DNA of 64,000 bases from Gordionus sp. m RMFG-2023 (taxonomy: Eukaryota; Nematomorpha; Gordioida; Chordodea; Parachordodidae), in contig NC_088777.1 of assembly GCF_954871325.1 (NCBI RefSeq), forward strand, positions 12,439,366 through 12,503,365, given 5' to 3'. Both the position numbers and the translations under genes were made by a program. Shown one piece after another: positions 41,701 through 56,700 of the stretch. Every line of letters begins with the position of its first letter. Within the stretch, counting starts at the first letter, position 1. Below the pieces are notes generated by a model. That model made no database searches, was not told the DNA's origin, and saw only the letters and a program-made list of their open reading frames with translations.

Positions 41701-44700
41701 GGACATGTTTTTATTTTTATATTTATAATAGCTTAATTTATTTATTTTTTAAAGTTTCGAAAGTAGTTAATTTAATTTTTTGATATTTTGGACACAGCCT
41801 AAAAGCATAAAATAATTAAAAGAAATGGAAACTGATATTTTTATAAAAAATAGGAATTCTAATTTAGTATAAAATTTATTTCATTTTCCGTAAACATAAG
41901 ATAACGCCGATATCTCAAATGAACTCAAACGTATCTTAAACATACCTCCTAAACAAGCGTTTCCTCCTTCTAATCTCAAAATTACTCCGGAATGGCTGTG
42001 TGAACAACTCTTGGTGACTTGCTATATTTCTTCCATTAACAGCTCTATCCAAACTAAAGTTTATTTTGTTTTGTGATAATTAAAATGTTTAAATCCATTG
42101 CATATAGTTGTTACTCATTTATTTCTACTCTTATCTATTTTTAAGAAGGAAAGAACTCTATAATTTCGTTAAATAGATTGCTATTATTTAAATTAAAGAT
42201 TGGAAATTTACAAGAATTAGACTAATTTTATAAGGGTCATTCCATGACAAATCAACCACGATTCGGCCGACCCCCTTCGATTTTTTTAAAATTTGGTAAG
42301 CAAAGAAAGGTCGATGTAACTAAGAAATAGCCAAAATTTTAGCCTCCTAACATTTATATTTTTGAAGATATTAGGGTTCAAAGTGTCAAAAATGACGTAT
42401 TTTTACCATTATCTGCCTTCATTCAATTAAGCATATCTTAAAAACTACATAATTGTAAATAACAAATTTAATATCAAAATTACGTACAAAGATTCTACTT
42501 TTAGATAAAAAAATTTTTTTATTTTTTTCATCAATTTCCGGTCATTTTATTTAATATATAAGGACTAAAAACGATTTTTTGGAAATAATACGACCTTCAA
42601 TTTTTTTAAAAAATTTAGTAGACATTATTAAACTCTTCCTTTATATTTATAAAAAAAAATTGGTCTGGGACGCGGCCATCTTCATTCTCAAAATCGATAA
42701 AAATGTTTAGAAAAGTGTATAAATATTTTCCCGAAAGGGGGCGTCTTTGTATAAAATTATATATTAATCAGTTTTTAATGGTTTTTCTTGGACTATTTGA
42801 TATAATTTAAAGGATTATTCATCTTGTAAGTGAAAATAACAATAAATGGGGCTTTCATTCAATTATAGAAATTGTCTATCGATAAAAGAAATTCAATTTA
42901 TTACTTTATTATAAAATTTTTTGCCCATATAACATATACTTAATGAATATTAATAAAATATATTCAACCAATTTTATAGTTCTTGAATATATGAATCAGA
43001 ATCTTGTTCATTTCATAGACGCCAAAAATAATATCAAAATTTTCTCTACTCAATTTTTTAAAATAATTTGAAATTTTTAAAATATTACAAATATTAATTT
43101 ATTATTATTATGAAATTATATACAAAATAAAAGTATTATCATAAAATTACCCAAAACAATATAAATATTGGATCGGATTTTCTAAAATCGGCATAGTCTT
43201 TCTAAATTAGAATAACAATAAATAAGTGTTTCAATCAATAAAATAAATAAAAATTTTAAAATTGATTAACCCTTTCGCGCCCAGCGAGATCATTTGTCAT
43301 TAAAATTTTTAATCAATTAATTTTTATATTTAAAGAAACTAATGGTTGGTACTTAGAGATATTAATTTATAAAACAATATTTATTATTTCATATTTTATC
43401 ATTAACCTGTCAAAATCATTATTTTATTATGTCAAAATGATTATTTTATTATATCAAAGTACAAGTATTTTTTGTTTATGGGAAATATTTCAAGCGCGAA
43501 AGGGTTTTATTCATTCAATAACACATACTCACTATATTAATTCATTTTTTAATAAATTTCTTGGTATTTTGATTTCTATCAACACCTAACCCCAAGCCTG
43601 GAAAAACTATAGACGAATATACAGTTAAAATTGTACAAGAATTTTATTGTATGGACGAAATAAGCAGAATCATACCAGACAAGAAAGATTGCGTTTCGAT
43701 TTTGACCAAAGACGGAAAAAAGAATACCATAAGAGATTAATTTTAGATAATTTGAAAAAAATTTATATATTTTTTAAAGAAATGAGGCCTGATGTTAAAA
43801 TTGGTTTTTCGAAATTCGCAAGCATTCGCCCAAAAATTGTATACTCGTTGAAGGTAGTGGTACACATGTATGTGATTGCAGCTACCACCAAAATTTAAAT
43901 TAATGATCATTGGATCAAATTTAACCAATGATATGTTGCCCTTTAAAACATACAAACATATTTTACACTTAATAATTTGTAATTCGCCTCAACCATCCAT
44001 TTATATGGGCAAATGTGATAATTGTCCAGGGTCAACACATTTACGCGATCAAATAGAAATATTGTTTCGTTCTAAGGACATCGAATTTATAACATACAAA
44101 CAATGGCTATCCGTAGATAGAACCACCCTTGAAACAATAACCAAACCAGTAGGTGAATTTATTAATGCCTTTTTAAAATAAATGGAATCTTTATCATTTT
44201 TTTATTTCAACGCAACAATCGTTGTATCAAAACAATCTAAAATTGAACTTAGACGAAGACCAATATTTAATTTTGTGATTTTTAAGAAAACTATAGCTTT
44301 ATACTTTAGGATGAAGTACAAAATTATCATTGGAATAGGGCTCAATCCACTGTTCACCCTTTTGTTATATATTATAAAGATAATTTTGCCAATATTTGTT
44401 GCCTAAATTATGTAATGATATCCGAATCTTTGCAACACAATACAATAGCAGTACATAATTTTAAAAAAACATTGCTCAATTTTTTAATTAATAAAATTTT
44501 TTATTTTTCGGTGGATCCGCTGCACAGTACAAAAACGTAAAAATTTTATTAATATTTGCCATCATGAGATGGATTTCGGGGTACAGGCGAAATGGCATTT
44601 TTCTGCTACAGCACACGGGAAAAGTGTTTGTGATGGGATTGGTGGCACTGTTAAAAGATTAGCCGCTAGAGCTAGTTTACAAGGCCTTACTCAAAGTACA

Positions 44701-47700
44701 CATCATATGAATTGTACGAGTTAGCTAAAGAAAATATTAATGTCATATATTTTGAATAGATGACCAAAATAAATTATGATTACGAAGATCTATTACTCAG
44801 GGAAAGATTTTCAAAAACTAGATCTATACCTGGAACACACAAAATACACCTTGATTCCAACAGATCTACATAATTTAAAAGTAAAATATATTCCAATTTA
44901 ATAGAAAGTACTTTGGAATAGTTATCATATAATGATGAAAGTATAATTATTGAAGAAATATCATGATACCTAACTTATTTTTATGATTCTAATTGGTGGT
45001 TAGCTTTGTTTTAGTGAAAAATCAAAAGCAGGAAGAAATATATATAAAGTTTCTACACCCATCCGGACCTTCAAATTCCTTTACATTTCCAAGATAGACG
45101 ACACTCTTTGCTTGCCCAAATGTCATATCTTAACATTAGTTTCACTGTTAAATGCTACTGGCCGTAGTTATACTATACATTGTCGTCACAAGAAAGTAAA
45201 TGCGCTACCGAAAAATTAGAATCTTTTAAAAGTAAGTTTAAATTTAAATTATAGTAATTTTTTTAATATTTAGGGCGCCATATATGAAATGCACAAGATT
45301 CTGATTCATATATTCAAGAACTCGAAACTTAATTAAACATATTTTATTAATATTTATTAAATATATGTTATATGGGCAAAAATTTTTATAATAAATTATA
45401 AATAAAGTAATAAATTGAATTTCTGTTATCGTTAGACAATTTCTATAATTGAATGAAAGCCCCATTTATTGTTATTTTCACTTACAAGATGAATAATCCT
45501 TTAAATTATATCAAATAGTCCAAGAAAAACCATTAAAAAATTATTAATATATAATTTTATACAAAGACGCCCCCTTTCGGGGAAATATTTATACACTTTT
45601 CTAAACATTTTTATCGATTTTGAGAATGAAGATGGCCGCGTCCCAGACCAATTTTTTTTTATAAATATAAAGGAAGAGTTTAATATTGTCTACTAAATTT
45701 TTTAAAAAAATTGAAGGTCGTATTATTTCCAAAAAATCGTTTTTAGTCCTTATATATTAAATAAAATGACCGGAAATTGGGAAAAAAAATAAAAAATTTT
45801 TTTTATCTAAAAGTAGAATCTTTGTATGTAATTTTGATATTAAATTTGTTATTTACAATTATGTAGTTTTTAAGATATGCTTAATTGAATGAAGGCAGAT
45901 AATGGTAAAAATACGTCATTTTTGACACTTTGAACCCTAATATCTTCAAAAATATAAATGTTAGGAGGCTAAAATTTTGGCTATTTCTTAGTTACATCGA
46001 CCTTTCTTTGCTTACCAAATTTTAAAAAAATCGAAGGGGGTCGGCCGAAAATCTCATTTTTTTGCTCATTTGACGTGGAATGACCCATAAGTAGAAATGT
46101 AGGTTTAATAAAAGATATTGTTTAACTTAACTCAAATATAGCAAAAAATCAGAGTTGTTTAAGTATCTATATATAAAAAATGTGGTATCTGTATCTAGAT
46201 AGATTTTTGATTAAAGTATCTGTATCTAGATATTATTTTAGAGGTATCTGTATCTGTTTTTAGATACTTTTATGATACATTTTGATATACTTTTATATAA
46301 CGCTTTTTTATATTATAAATAAAAATACTTGTGTAAAATTTATTTTATTTCATATGAGCATATAAATTAATATTAATATATATATTAAAAAATTATATAT
46401 ATATGTAAAATATTAAAATTAATATATAAAAATGAATATATAAATATTAATTAAATATTATGTCCGAGATATCATTAACAAGCAAATTCTGATATTACAA
46501 TCAATCTCAAAGAATTTGCAATTTTAAATTGCAATGGAATTGGTATTTTATTTTATTTTATTCTATAATATTAATTTTTAAGATTAATATTGATGACGAA
46601 AATGACGACATTCCATGGCCAATTTATAGACCATATTTTAAAATAATATCTCAAAATAAAGAAAACAAATCTCTGTTAGTAAAATGTTTGCTATGTCCAA
46701 AAAATATGAAAATTTCAGTTAGCATTACCTCAACTTGCAACATTGTAAAACATTTAAGGGTATAGATATTAAATAAATGTTTACAATTTTAAATTTTAAG
46801 AGAAAACATCAAACAAAAAAGGGGAAGGAGAAAAAATCTATTAAAGAACATATTGGACTAGGCTCATCGTCCATTGATTTTTTTTCAAGAGACCTCATAC
46901 TTTAACCCAAACCATTTTAGATAATTTAATATCTGATTTTATTATAGATAGCATTCAGCCATTTTCAATTGTTGAAAATCCATCATTTATAAAAATGATC
47001 AAAATATTAGCTACACAAAAAAAATATAATTTGTAGACAGACAGTGGTTGCTAGAATTTCCCAAAGATGGGAGAATGAAAAGAAAGAAATCATTAAAAGT
47101 CTAATAGAACCATCGTTAATATGCACAACAGCAGATTGTTGGAGTGCCTATCGCCTATAAACATATTTCCCAGTTAATTATTAAATTGAAAAATTTTAAA
47201 CAAATGAAACTGAAATTTTGTTTACCACTCTTAAATGCCTTACTTAAAGGAATTGAAGATAGGTAAATTAATAATAAATTAATCAATATTTAATAATTAT
47301 AGGTTTATTTAGACAATTTTTGAAGATGAAAATATTTTGGCAACTACGCTTCATCCTTTTTTTAAACTAGATTGGACATGGTTACAAATGGATAAAAATT
47401 TTAATAAAAAAAAACAATTAATACAAAGATTAGTTGAGGAATTATCAAAGTCTTCAAATGAGTGTAAATTAACCTGTGAAAAAAACCAATAATTTAATAT
47501 CCGATTTTTTTAAGTATCCCACAACAGGAGATATGATTGTTAATGATTTAAATTCTGATAATCAACAAATTTTAAATAGTTTTTTCAAAAATAAATGCCG
47601 AGATTTTAGTATTTTTAAACAATATCCTGATATAAAAATGTTATTCATTAAATATAACACCACAATACCTTCCAGCGCCCCTGTTGAAAGACTTTTTAGT

Positions 47701-50700
47701 AGCTAAAAATGTCTTTACAGATAAATGAGGATGTCTTAAACCAAAATTTTGAAAATATTTTATTACTGAAATCTAATAATTATTTATAATCATATATTAT
47801 ATTATTTTATTAATGATATATAATAATTATTTATATTAATCATATATTATATTAATATCTAAAAATCATTATTTTAGTTATATTTTGATAAATGTGATAT
47901 CGAGTCAATAAATTTTTTAGATCATTTCATGAATTTTCACAATAGAATCCTAATTTAGGTTTATTTAAACCATATCTAAGAGTATAATAAAAAATGTATC
48001 TGTATCTAGATACATTTTAAATCGTATCTATATCAAGATAACTTTTTATAGATAAATTTTTAGACTATGTACCTGTATCTAGATCCATTTAAAAAGTATC
48101 TTTTAACAACTCTGCAAAAAATTATATGTATTATGATAATATCTCACAAGAAATGTTCACCCAAAAGAATTTTTTTTGAGATAAGGAGTAGGAATAAATG
48201 TTAGAGAGATATGGGTTAGAATTAATTAAAGAGAGATATGACAGGGTTAGGTTTATATAAATGGGTATCTTGTATCTATTTTAAAATTTTTGAAAAGATC
48301 TTTAAAAATATCTGTATCTTGATCAACTCTGTATTCAAATAGATATTTAAATATTTTCATTAGTTAATTTAATTATTATTAAAAATAAATGGAAAATTTA
48401 ATCCGAGTTTCGATATTTTAACATAATGTGTTATATATGACGTCAGCATAGAGCAATTTGCTATGCAGTAATAGGCCTAAAACTGTAGAGGTTATTAAAG
48501 CAGTTTTAGTAAAACAATTAGTTACAGCATGCTGTAAGAGATGGAATATCATGTTTGATATTTACTAATTTATTAAAATTTAAAAATGAACTACAATAAT
48601 TATGTGAAAAATTAGAATTTCCAAAACTGAGATATTAAAATGCAATATTTTGATGATTATTTCCATATATTGTCCCGATAGGCTTTAGCTATTGAAAAAT
48701 ACAAGGAGAAATCAACTCCTCTTGTGGAGAATCCGCTCCAATATTAAATGTTAAAAAAAATCCCAAATTTAATTCCTGATCTGTATTTTTGGCTATTGCA
48801 ATAGAAAATTCTTAAAAAGATATATGAATTTGATAATAACTTTAAAACCGCATTTTTAGCCACTATTTCTCATCCCTACTTTAAAAGTTGGATTGTTTAT
48901 GAAAAAACACATCTTTAGGATTTTTTAATACACGAAGTATTAATTATTTTTAAAAATAATTTTGAAATTAATGTAAGCAAACTCTTCAATTTATGAAGAT
49001 GATGATTACTTTTGTTTTAAAAGTACCACATCCATTTCAAATAATTTAGTAAATAATATTGAATTAGAGATCTTAAATTATATGAAAGATGACAAGCGCA
49101 ATATAAATATGTTAAATAGTTGAAAATATATAAAAGAAATATTTATTAAATTTAACACAATATTACCATCCTCTACCTCCGTTGAACGATTATTCAGCTT
49201 CTCTAATATGGTCAATAGACCAAATCGTCAAAGGCTAAAGGATGAATTGTTTGAAAAATTAATAATATTATGTTAATTTATTGATATTTACTAATTAAAT
49301 TTTTATTCTGAAATTGTTTTCATTATATTAATATACACTTTTTAAAAATATATCTTTATATCGCATTATCTTATATAACAAATTTGTAGTGCTGTAAACA
49401 TTTTTAAAAAAATCGAACGCGTTCAACGTTCAAGTTCATGTTTAAAAAAAGGAACGCGTTCACGTTCATAAAACCGTTCAAAATTTTATGATAAATTTTT
49501 TTAAAACTTAATTTAATATAAATAAACTTATATTTTTAATACAATATATTTTAGCCATGTTAAAAAATAATATAGTTTAATTTTGTAAATATAATTATAA
49601 TTATAAATAAAATATAATATAATATAGCGAATAAAAAGATATTTTTATTTATAAAAAATTTTTCTTATTAAATTTTAATAACAATTGTTTTCAAAATATT
49701 TATCTGATAGACAGGAACACTTGGCAGTTAATACGGCATTAGCTATACTAAAAACACGCTCTACAGGGGCAGATGAGGGGATTGCGGTATTATACTTAAT
49801 AAACAGCTCTTTTAACGTGGAGAATTAATTAAAAACATATTGTTTTGTTATTTGCAAAAAATTGAGATAAGTTATCCTCCTCCAATCCATTCTCTACTCT
49901 CGACAAAAAAAAGGATATCTCGAAATTAACAGTTCTCTAGGGTTTTCTTTTTTTCAATGACGTTATAAGTTTATTATTAATAGGTTCGTTCTGTGGAAGT
50001 TTTATCTATGGCCATTGAAGTTTGAATGCTGGATGTATAATTGCAGAAAGAACATATTGATCCTTATATATATGTTCAAATCTTTAAAAAAAATAAAATA
50101 TAAGTAATTAATTGAGAGTAATAGGTTTAATACCTTTTATTAATCCCATTTAATACGGCGTCTATCAATGGTTGACCATATGAGGCCACTAATTTTTTTA
50201 ATTTTAAAATAACTATCGTTATTGTTGGGGTAAAATATCCCAAATGCATTATTTCTTCAAATTTAATGATTTAACTTGGTTATATCATATAAAATCAAAT
50301 AATTAATATTAAAATCAAATGTCTTTTTAAATTGGAACCTGAAGATTTTGACAATATAATACTTTTTGGCCACATTTGACACTGGGTAAGCATTGGATTA
50401 GTACTTCAATATAGGATGTTAATGTAAAACATTTATCATATTTGGCCATGGTAATGATAATTCATCTGATTTTGGATTTTCGGAATCAGATGATGAGGAT
50501 TAAATAATAATATCCATGCTTATGCTAATAAATTAAATTAAAATTTAAACAATAATATTCAAATCAATAAACTATGTGTTAAAAAAATTGAAATGTGAAA
50601 AGGAAATACACCGCCGATTAAAAATATAAATAATATTTTTTTTAAAAAAATTCGGAAATATTAAATTTTTCAAATAAATAAAAATAAAAATATTTATAAA

Positions 50701-53700
50701 ATTGAACGAACGTTAAATTCGAACGCGTTCGTCATAAAAAAGGAACGCGTTCACGTTCAAAGTTCGTCAAAAATAAAAGGAACGCCGTTCATCATTTTTT
50801 TCAAAAAAAACGAACTTCGTTCACGAACGCGTTTACAACACTACAAATTTGCCATTTTTTATAAATTTATACTATTGCATATTTTATTAAAAAATAAAGC
50901 TTGATAATTTTGATTTTGACTATTTAAAGTTTAAAAAAATATATCTTGTATCTTATTGGAAATTTTCCTAAGTATCTAGTAACTTTTATCTTAAATACAA
51001 AATTTAAAAAAATCTGAATAAGATTTTCTTAAAATTTGCCCAACCCTGACTATAATACACAAATTCAAATATGAATGATAAAATATTAAATGTATATGAT
51101 AAATTTCTAATAAACAAATTCAAATATATATGCATGATAAAATATTAAAATATAATATTTGAAAAGAAATATAAATTTTTTAAGCATTTAAAATTTGATA
51201 TATAAATTTAATAATAGATTAATGCACAAAAATAGAATTGCATGTATATAAACTTAGAAAGTATTCATGGAAAAAGAATATGGTGTATTAAAAAATGGGA
51301 AAAATATAATTAAGAATAAGATACATATTATAAATTTATAATGTAAAATTCAATCTTCCTTGGGGTTGAGGTAATTTTTTAAATATTTTATCAGTACTTG
51401 GTATCAACTCCCTATGTATATTAAGAAAGGCTAACAAACACTCATTCAATATTCTTCAGAGGGAGTACTTTTCAGTAATGTTGTTAAAAGGCTCGATTTG
51501 AGGCGATTTTTAAAAATGGCTATCTCAATATTTTATCTAGAAAAATATTATGCTACTAAAATTTTTAAACTTTCCTCACTCCAAACCCCCTGGAAAAGTG
51601 ATTAATGAATATTTTAACCTATGCCTTTATATAGTCTACCTTATCCCACATCAGGATTATAGCCTGAAATTATTTGGACAAATCAATCATTTTTATTGAT
51701 GAATGAATATATAATATCTTAGATAGAAATTAAGCAGATAATTTAACGTTCAAAATGCCAAACTATCATTAAATACCCTGACATTTTTTTAAGATTTCTC
51801 TTCATCTATTAATTTGTATATAAAAGCATTTTTTTAAATTGATTTTCATTTTTTAAAATTATAACTTATGTTAAAAATGTTGCTTATTTTTTTTATGATA
51901 ATTATATTTATATTCATTTAACCATTTCTTAGTCCAGATTCCTTGGCATAAATAATAAATAAATATCGAGAATAAATATAATTTTTCATGAAATGCTTAC
52001 ATATTTCTTGTTAATTTACTGATATAAAATAAATCTAATCATTATAAGAAAAATAAATAATAAGTAGAGGGAAAAATATATAGAAACAATAATATCGTAT
52101 AATTCAATTATTTTTAAAGACCAGAGCCTCTGACCTGGCCTTTCAAATAGGCAGTCATCATTTGGGAGGCTGCAAATCTTGTAATTTTAGCCCGACCAAT
52201 ATTATCTCGGTCTCCATAGATACAGCCGTCAAATGCATAGTGGACACATTCGTCAAGGTTTCCGGTGTTAGCCGAACTCCGCGGTTTAGATCTCAAAGCT
52301 CCTCATTTAAGCCCTTTTTTTTCACCAAACCTACCCCAGAGGCTAGCAAAACGAAAGGTTTTTTTAAAAAAAAATTGTGCATAATTTTTTTTAATCAAAA
52401 ACACTTTACTATAATGTCGCATTTTTGTCAGAATTTTTTTTGTGAGAATTATCGATGATGGGAATATTTTATCATTTATTAATTTTTGGCTTATGAATTG
52501 TAGAATTGAGAAAGCTGACAAACTTTTCTTAGGCAATAATGTTATAAAATATAGTTACATCTTAAATATGTTATTTTCTGACGAAAGGTATACGAACGAA
52601 CGGGGAAACAGGAATTAACCTCTTTCGAACCATTTATCTAACGAAAACTTTATAAAAAAATTAAAGTTCTATACCTATTAATTATGGCGAGTGTTGTTAT
52701 AAAAATCCCGATTAGGGTCGATTTTTAAAATGGCCCGATTAAGGTTTTAGCCAAATAATATCATAGCCTCGAGATTTGGCAGATAGAGGTCAAACCTTTC
52801 TCCAAAAATCTTCAGGCTTACATCATTATATCATTATCTTGGCGTAAATCGAAATCGGATCGTTTTTAAAAATTGACCCAAATTGGGCTTTTTAACAACA
52901 CAAATTATGGCTTTGTAAAAAAAATCAAAAACTTATCAATATCGAAACCGACCGGAAGGAATCGATATCTAAACCCGAACGAATTGATATAAATTTGTTG
53001 TCCAAATATAACCGGAACTAAGCCGTTTTGAAAATTTAAAATAAGAACCGAACGAATTCAATCGTTATACGGCTTTCATGGACGTAGAATTGATTAATTA
53101 TGTTTATGTTCAGATAGGGCTTTATGGAAAAATATGAAGATGACAAACTTATCTTATAAATATTTTTTATGTCTCGAATGATGTAATCAAGACAATATGT
53201 TTTATCGTATTTCATGGACATTTGTACATAATAATGTTGTATTGAATAAAAAATGAATTAAGGTATTATATAGAATTTCTTCACAGCGCTCACAACACAT
53301 AAGAAATAAGAAATAAAATAATTATATAATATATGAAATCAAGAATATTATATAGAAACCATCATTATTACTTGTAGTGTTGTTAAAAATCCCGAGGTGG
53401 GCCGATTTTTCAAAACGGCTCGATTAAGATCTTAGCTAAAATAATATTATGTAAGCATCAAGATTTGACAAATTGATGTCCAAGTATATCTGCCAGCTAT
53501 GAGCAAAATCTTTAGGCTAGCATAATATTATTTTGGTTTTAATCGTAATCGGGCCGTTTTATTAAATCGACCCGAATCACGGTTTTTAACAACACTATAT
53601 TGGTTATATATTTTATAAACAAAATATATAAACTCTGGAATTGGATAAAGATACCATAGATGACGATGTTGTCGACGGGAGGGAGGATATAGCTTTGCAA

Positions 53701-56700
53701 AATGTTCAAGCACGGATGAGAATGGTTCTTAGCTATTTTTTCGCCCAATTAATCAGATGGGCCCAACACAAACCAGGTTCTTTGCTAGTGCTAGGCTCCT
53801 CCAACGTAGATGAATGGTTCATTTTATAATTTTCCTAAATGATCGCCTCCCCCCTTTTTTTAAAGTTAGTCTTCTCTCATGCGATAATGATCAATATAGT
53901 TATTAATTTTGGTTAAAATGTTATTAAATTATTTATATACATATTAATTCTTCGTTTCAAAGTTTGAGAGGATATATGACAAAGTACGATTGTTCCAGCG
54001 CTGATATAAATCCCATTGGGGGCATAAGCAAATTAGACCTAAAACTGTTCCTCCAATATTGTCATAAGACTTTCAATCTTACCTCTTTAGCCGAAATACT
54101 GAAAGCTAAGCCCACGGCTGAGTTGTGCCCTTTAGGTTGAATTTTATTTAAAAAAAATAACAAGAAATACGGAAATTCTGAAAAGAGTTTCGAAGGAATT
54201 CCCATATATTATTCAAGAATATTACACAGTTCAATTTCAATAAAATTTTAAATTAACCTTAGAGGTTCTTAATTCATATAGTAGTGCTACAAAGTTGACA
54301 TACACAATTTGGGCTTTTATTAAATATTTATTTTAGAAAATACGCGTACCAGTTTAAATTGGTTATAATATAGGGGAAAAAATATTCTAGCAAATTTGTT
54401 GAATTAAAAAAAAATTGTTTTCTTTTAAGTATGACTTATGTGCGCATAGATTTCCCAGACGTTATTAAAACCTAGGGCTCTGCCGATCCACAAACCTTAA
54501 CTGATACACTCTAAATTTTCCCGATATTCATACAATCGAACTGATAACCGATCTGATATTTAGATTAGTTTTTATTTGCCATCTATCTTTAAAGTCATAA
54601 AAATCTATGTTTTCTAAGGCAAAAATTTTTAACCAAAACAAGGAAACACATTGAAATTTTGGGTTTCTATGGTGAATTATCGATTGATTAAATATATTTT
54701 GGTTTTTAATTCCCCCAAAAGTTAATCTTCTTATTTAAAATATGGGCAATGTTTATTAACGATTATAATGACTCGTTAAATATTTCTAAATCCTATTCTG
54801 GTTGCAAAAACAAAAATAATATCTCATTTTTAGCAAATTTTTCTTTTTAATGCGATTTTTTTTTTAAACATAAGACAATTAAATTTTTGTTCATTTTATT
54901 AATTTTTTATTAGGAAATTTATGTGTAAATTAAACAATATTGTTAATAAAATAATCATAAAATAACGCAAAACAATGATAATGTCCCTATTTTTTAAAAA
55001 AATAATAGCCCGGATCTGATATTCAATTTCTGCACATCCCTAGCAAAATTTTATATAATTATCGAATAATAATTTTTTTTTAGAAAACAACGTATCTTTG
55101 CTCAAGAGTTTAGAAGTTGATGGGTTTTAAAAGTCCTTAAAATATATAAAATAAAGAACGAACATGGTTATTCCAGGCCGAAAATAATTTAAAGATGGAA
55201 GAAAATAAAATATAAGAAAGAAATACAATTTTCTTTATATAAACCTATGCAGATTCCGAAGGTACGGTAGTTCAAAGCGACGAGGAAGAGATGGGTATGA
55301 CTTACGAAGAGCTCAGTGTTTATGGTAAACTTAGGAAACAAAAAGTTTGCGGCCCTTATAGCATGTTTGTAAAACTTCTCCAGACATGGGGTACTCTTTA
55401 CCCACCTAAACAAGTTTTTTTTAAATCTATTTACACATAATTTAGTGACGAAGCGTCTATAAAACCAAGGGAACCAAAACTTTTATTTCTATATTACATT
55501 TATAAATGAGTACTATTTTTACTACATTGAAAAAATATTATTTTCGGGAAGTAAATTGGAAATGTCTCCTTTTCAATAAATAAATAAAAGAAAAAAAATA
55601 ATGACAATACGAAAATATTTTTTTTAGTATGATCATTTTTTTATTACCTTAAAAAAGAATTAACATTAGAGAAACCAAATATAAAATCGCATATTTTTTT
55701 GTTTAATAAATAAAGTGAAAAAAATTGAAATCTTTGAAGGTTTTTTATAATAATTTTTGTAGAAAAAATTTACTTATAAAAAATTTTTTCAATATTTTTC
55801 AAAATCTGATTTATGTTTAATAAAAAGAAGAGTTCGGAGAAACAAAAAAAAAAATGCTTATTTTTGTTTAATAGATAAATTATTGAAAACCAATAATAAA
55901 TTTAAAAATAAAATTTTGCTTGATCTGAAGAAAATTAATAGCTTATGTTAATAATTTATACTTGTAGCTTTGTATTAACCTACGCATTTGCAGTTTCGAT
56001 GGAGGTTTCGGTTTCGGTGTTTTTTTAGACAGTGATTTAAAAAGGTTGACCAACACTAAATTTAAAAAATTTGTTAAATAGAGATTTTTTATCCTACATA
56101 TACAGAGCTTTTATCCTGCATATACAGAGCTAAATTTTTATCTTTTTTTAAAAAAGGATAAAAAGAACATATATATTTTTTTAAAAGAGGAACTATCAAA
56201 ATTTGATTAATTCAATCTATTGATTTTAATTGAAAAAGAAAATATTACATGAAATTTTATAATTTAGTTACTTGAGCATTTTACTCAAAATAATGACGAA
56301 TTCCGCTTATTTATAAATATAAAAATTTTGTATGTTTTTGACTAATAAAAAATTACCTCCTCGATTTAAACTTGACACTTCGTCACTGAATATTATAAAA
56401 TTCTATTAAATTTGACAATGAATAGGTGGAGGCGGGATTTTCGTCCCTTTATTTAATTTATTAAAATTTTATATTATCTATATCTATATTTTAAAAACAA
56501 AAATATATAATATATAAAAATATGAAAGATTGCCCAAAAAGTGAAATATTTTTTCGTTTACTATTCCATAAATCGCCACAAAATGACCGTTTTAACGCCC
56601 TCTTTTTACGCCGAATCGTATTCGCCGGATGACAATAGATTCGATCAAAGGCAGTTCCTCTACAATATCAAATGGACTTGGCAGTTTAGGTGCATAGATA

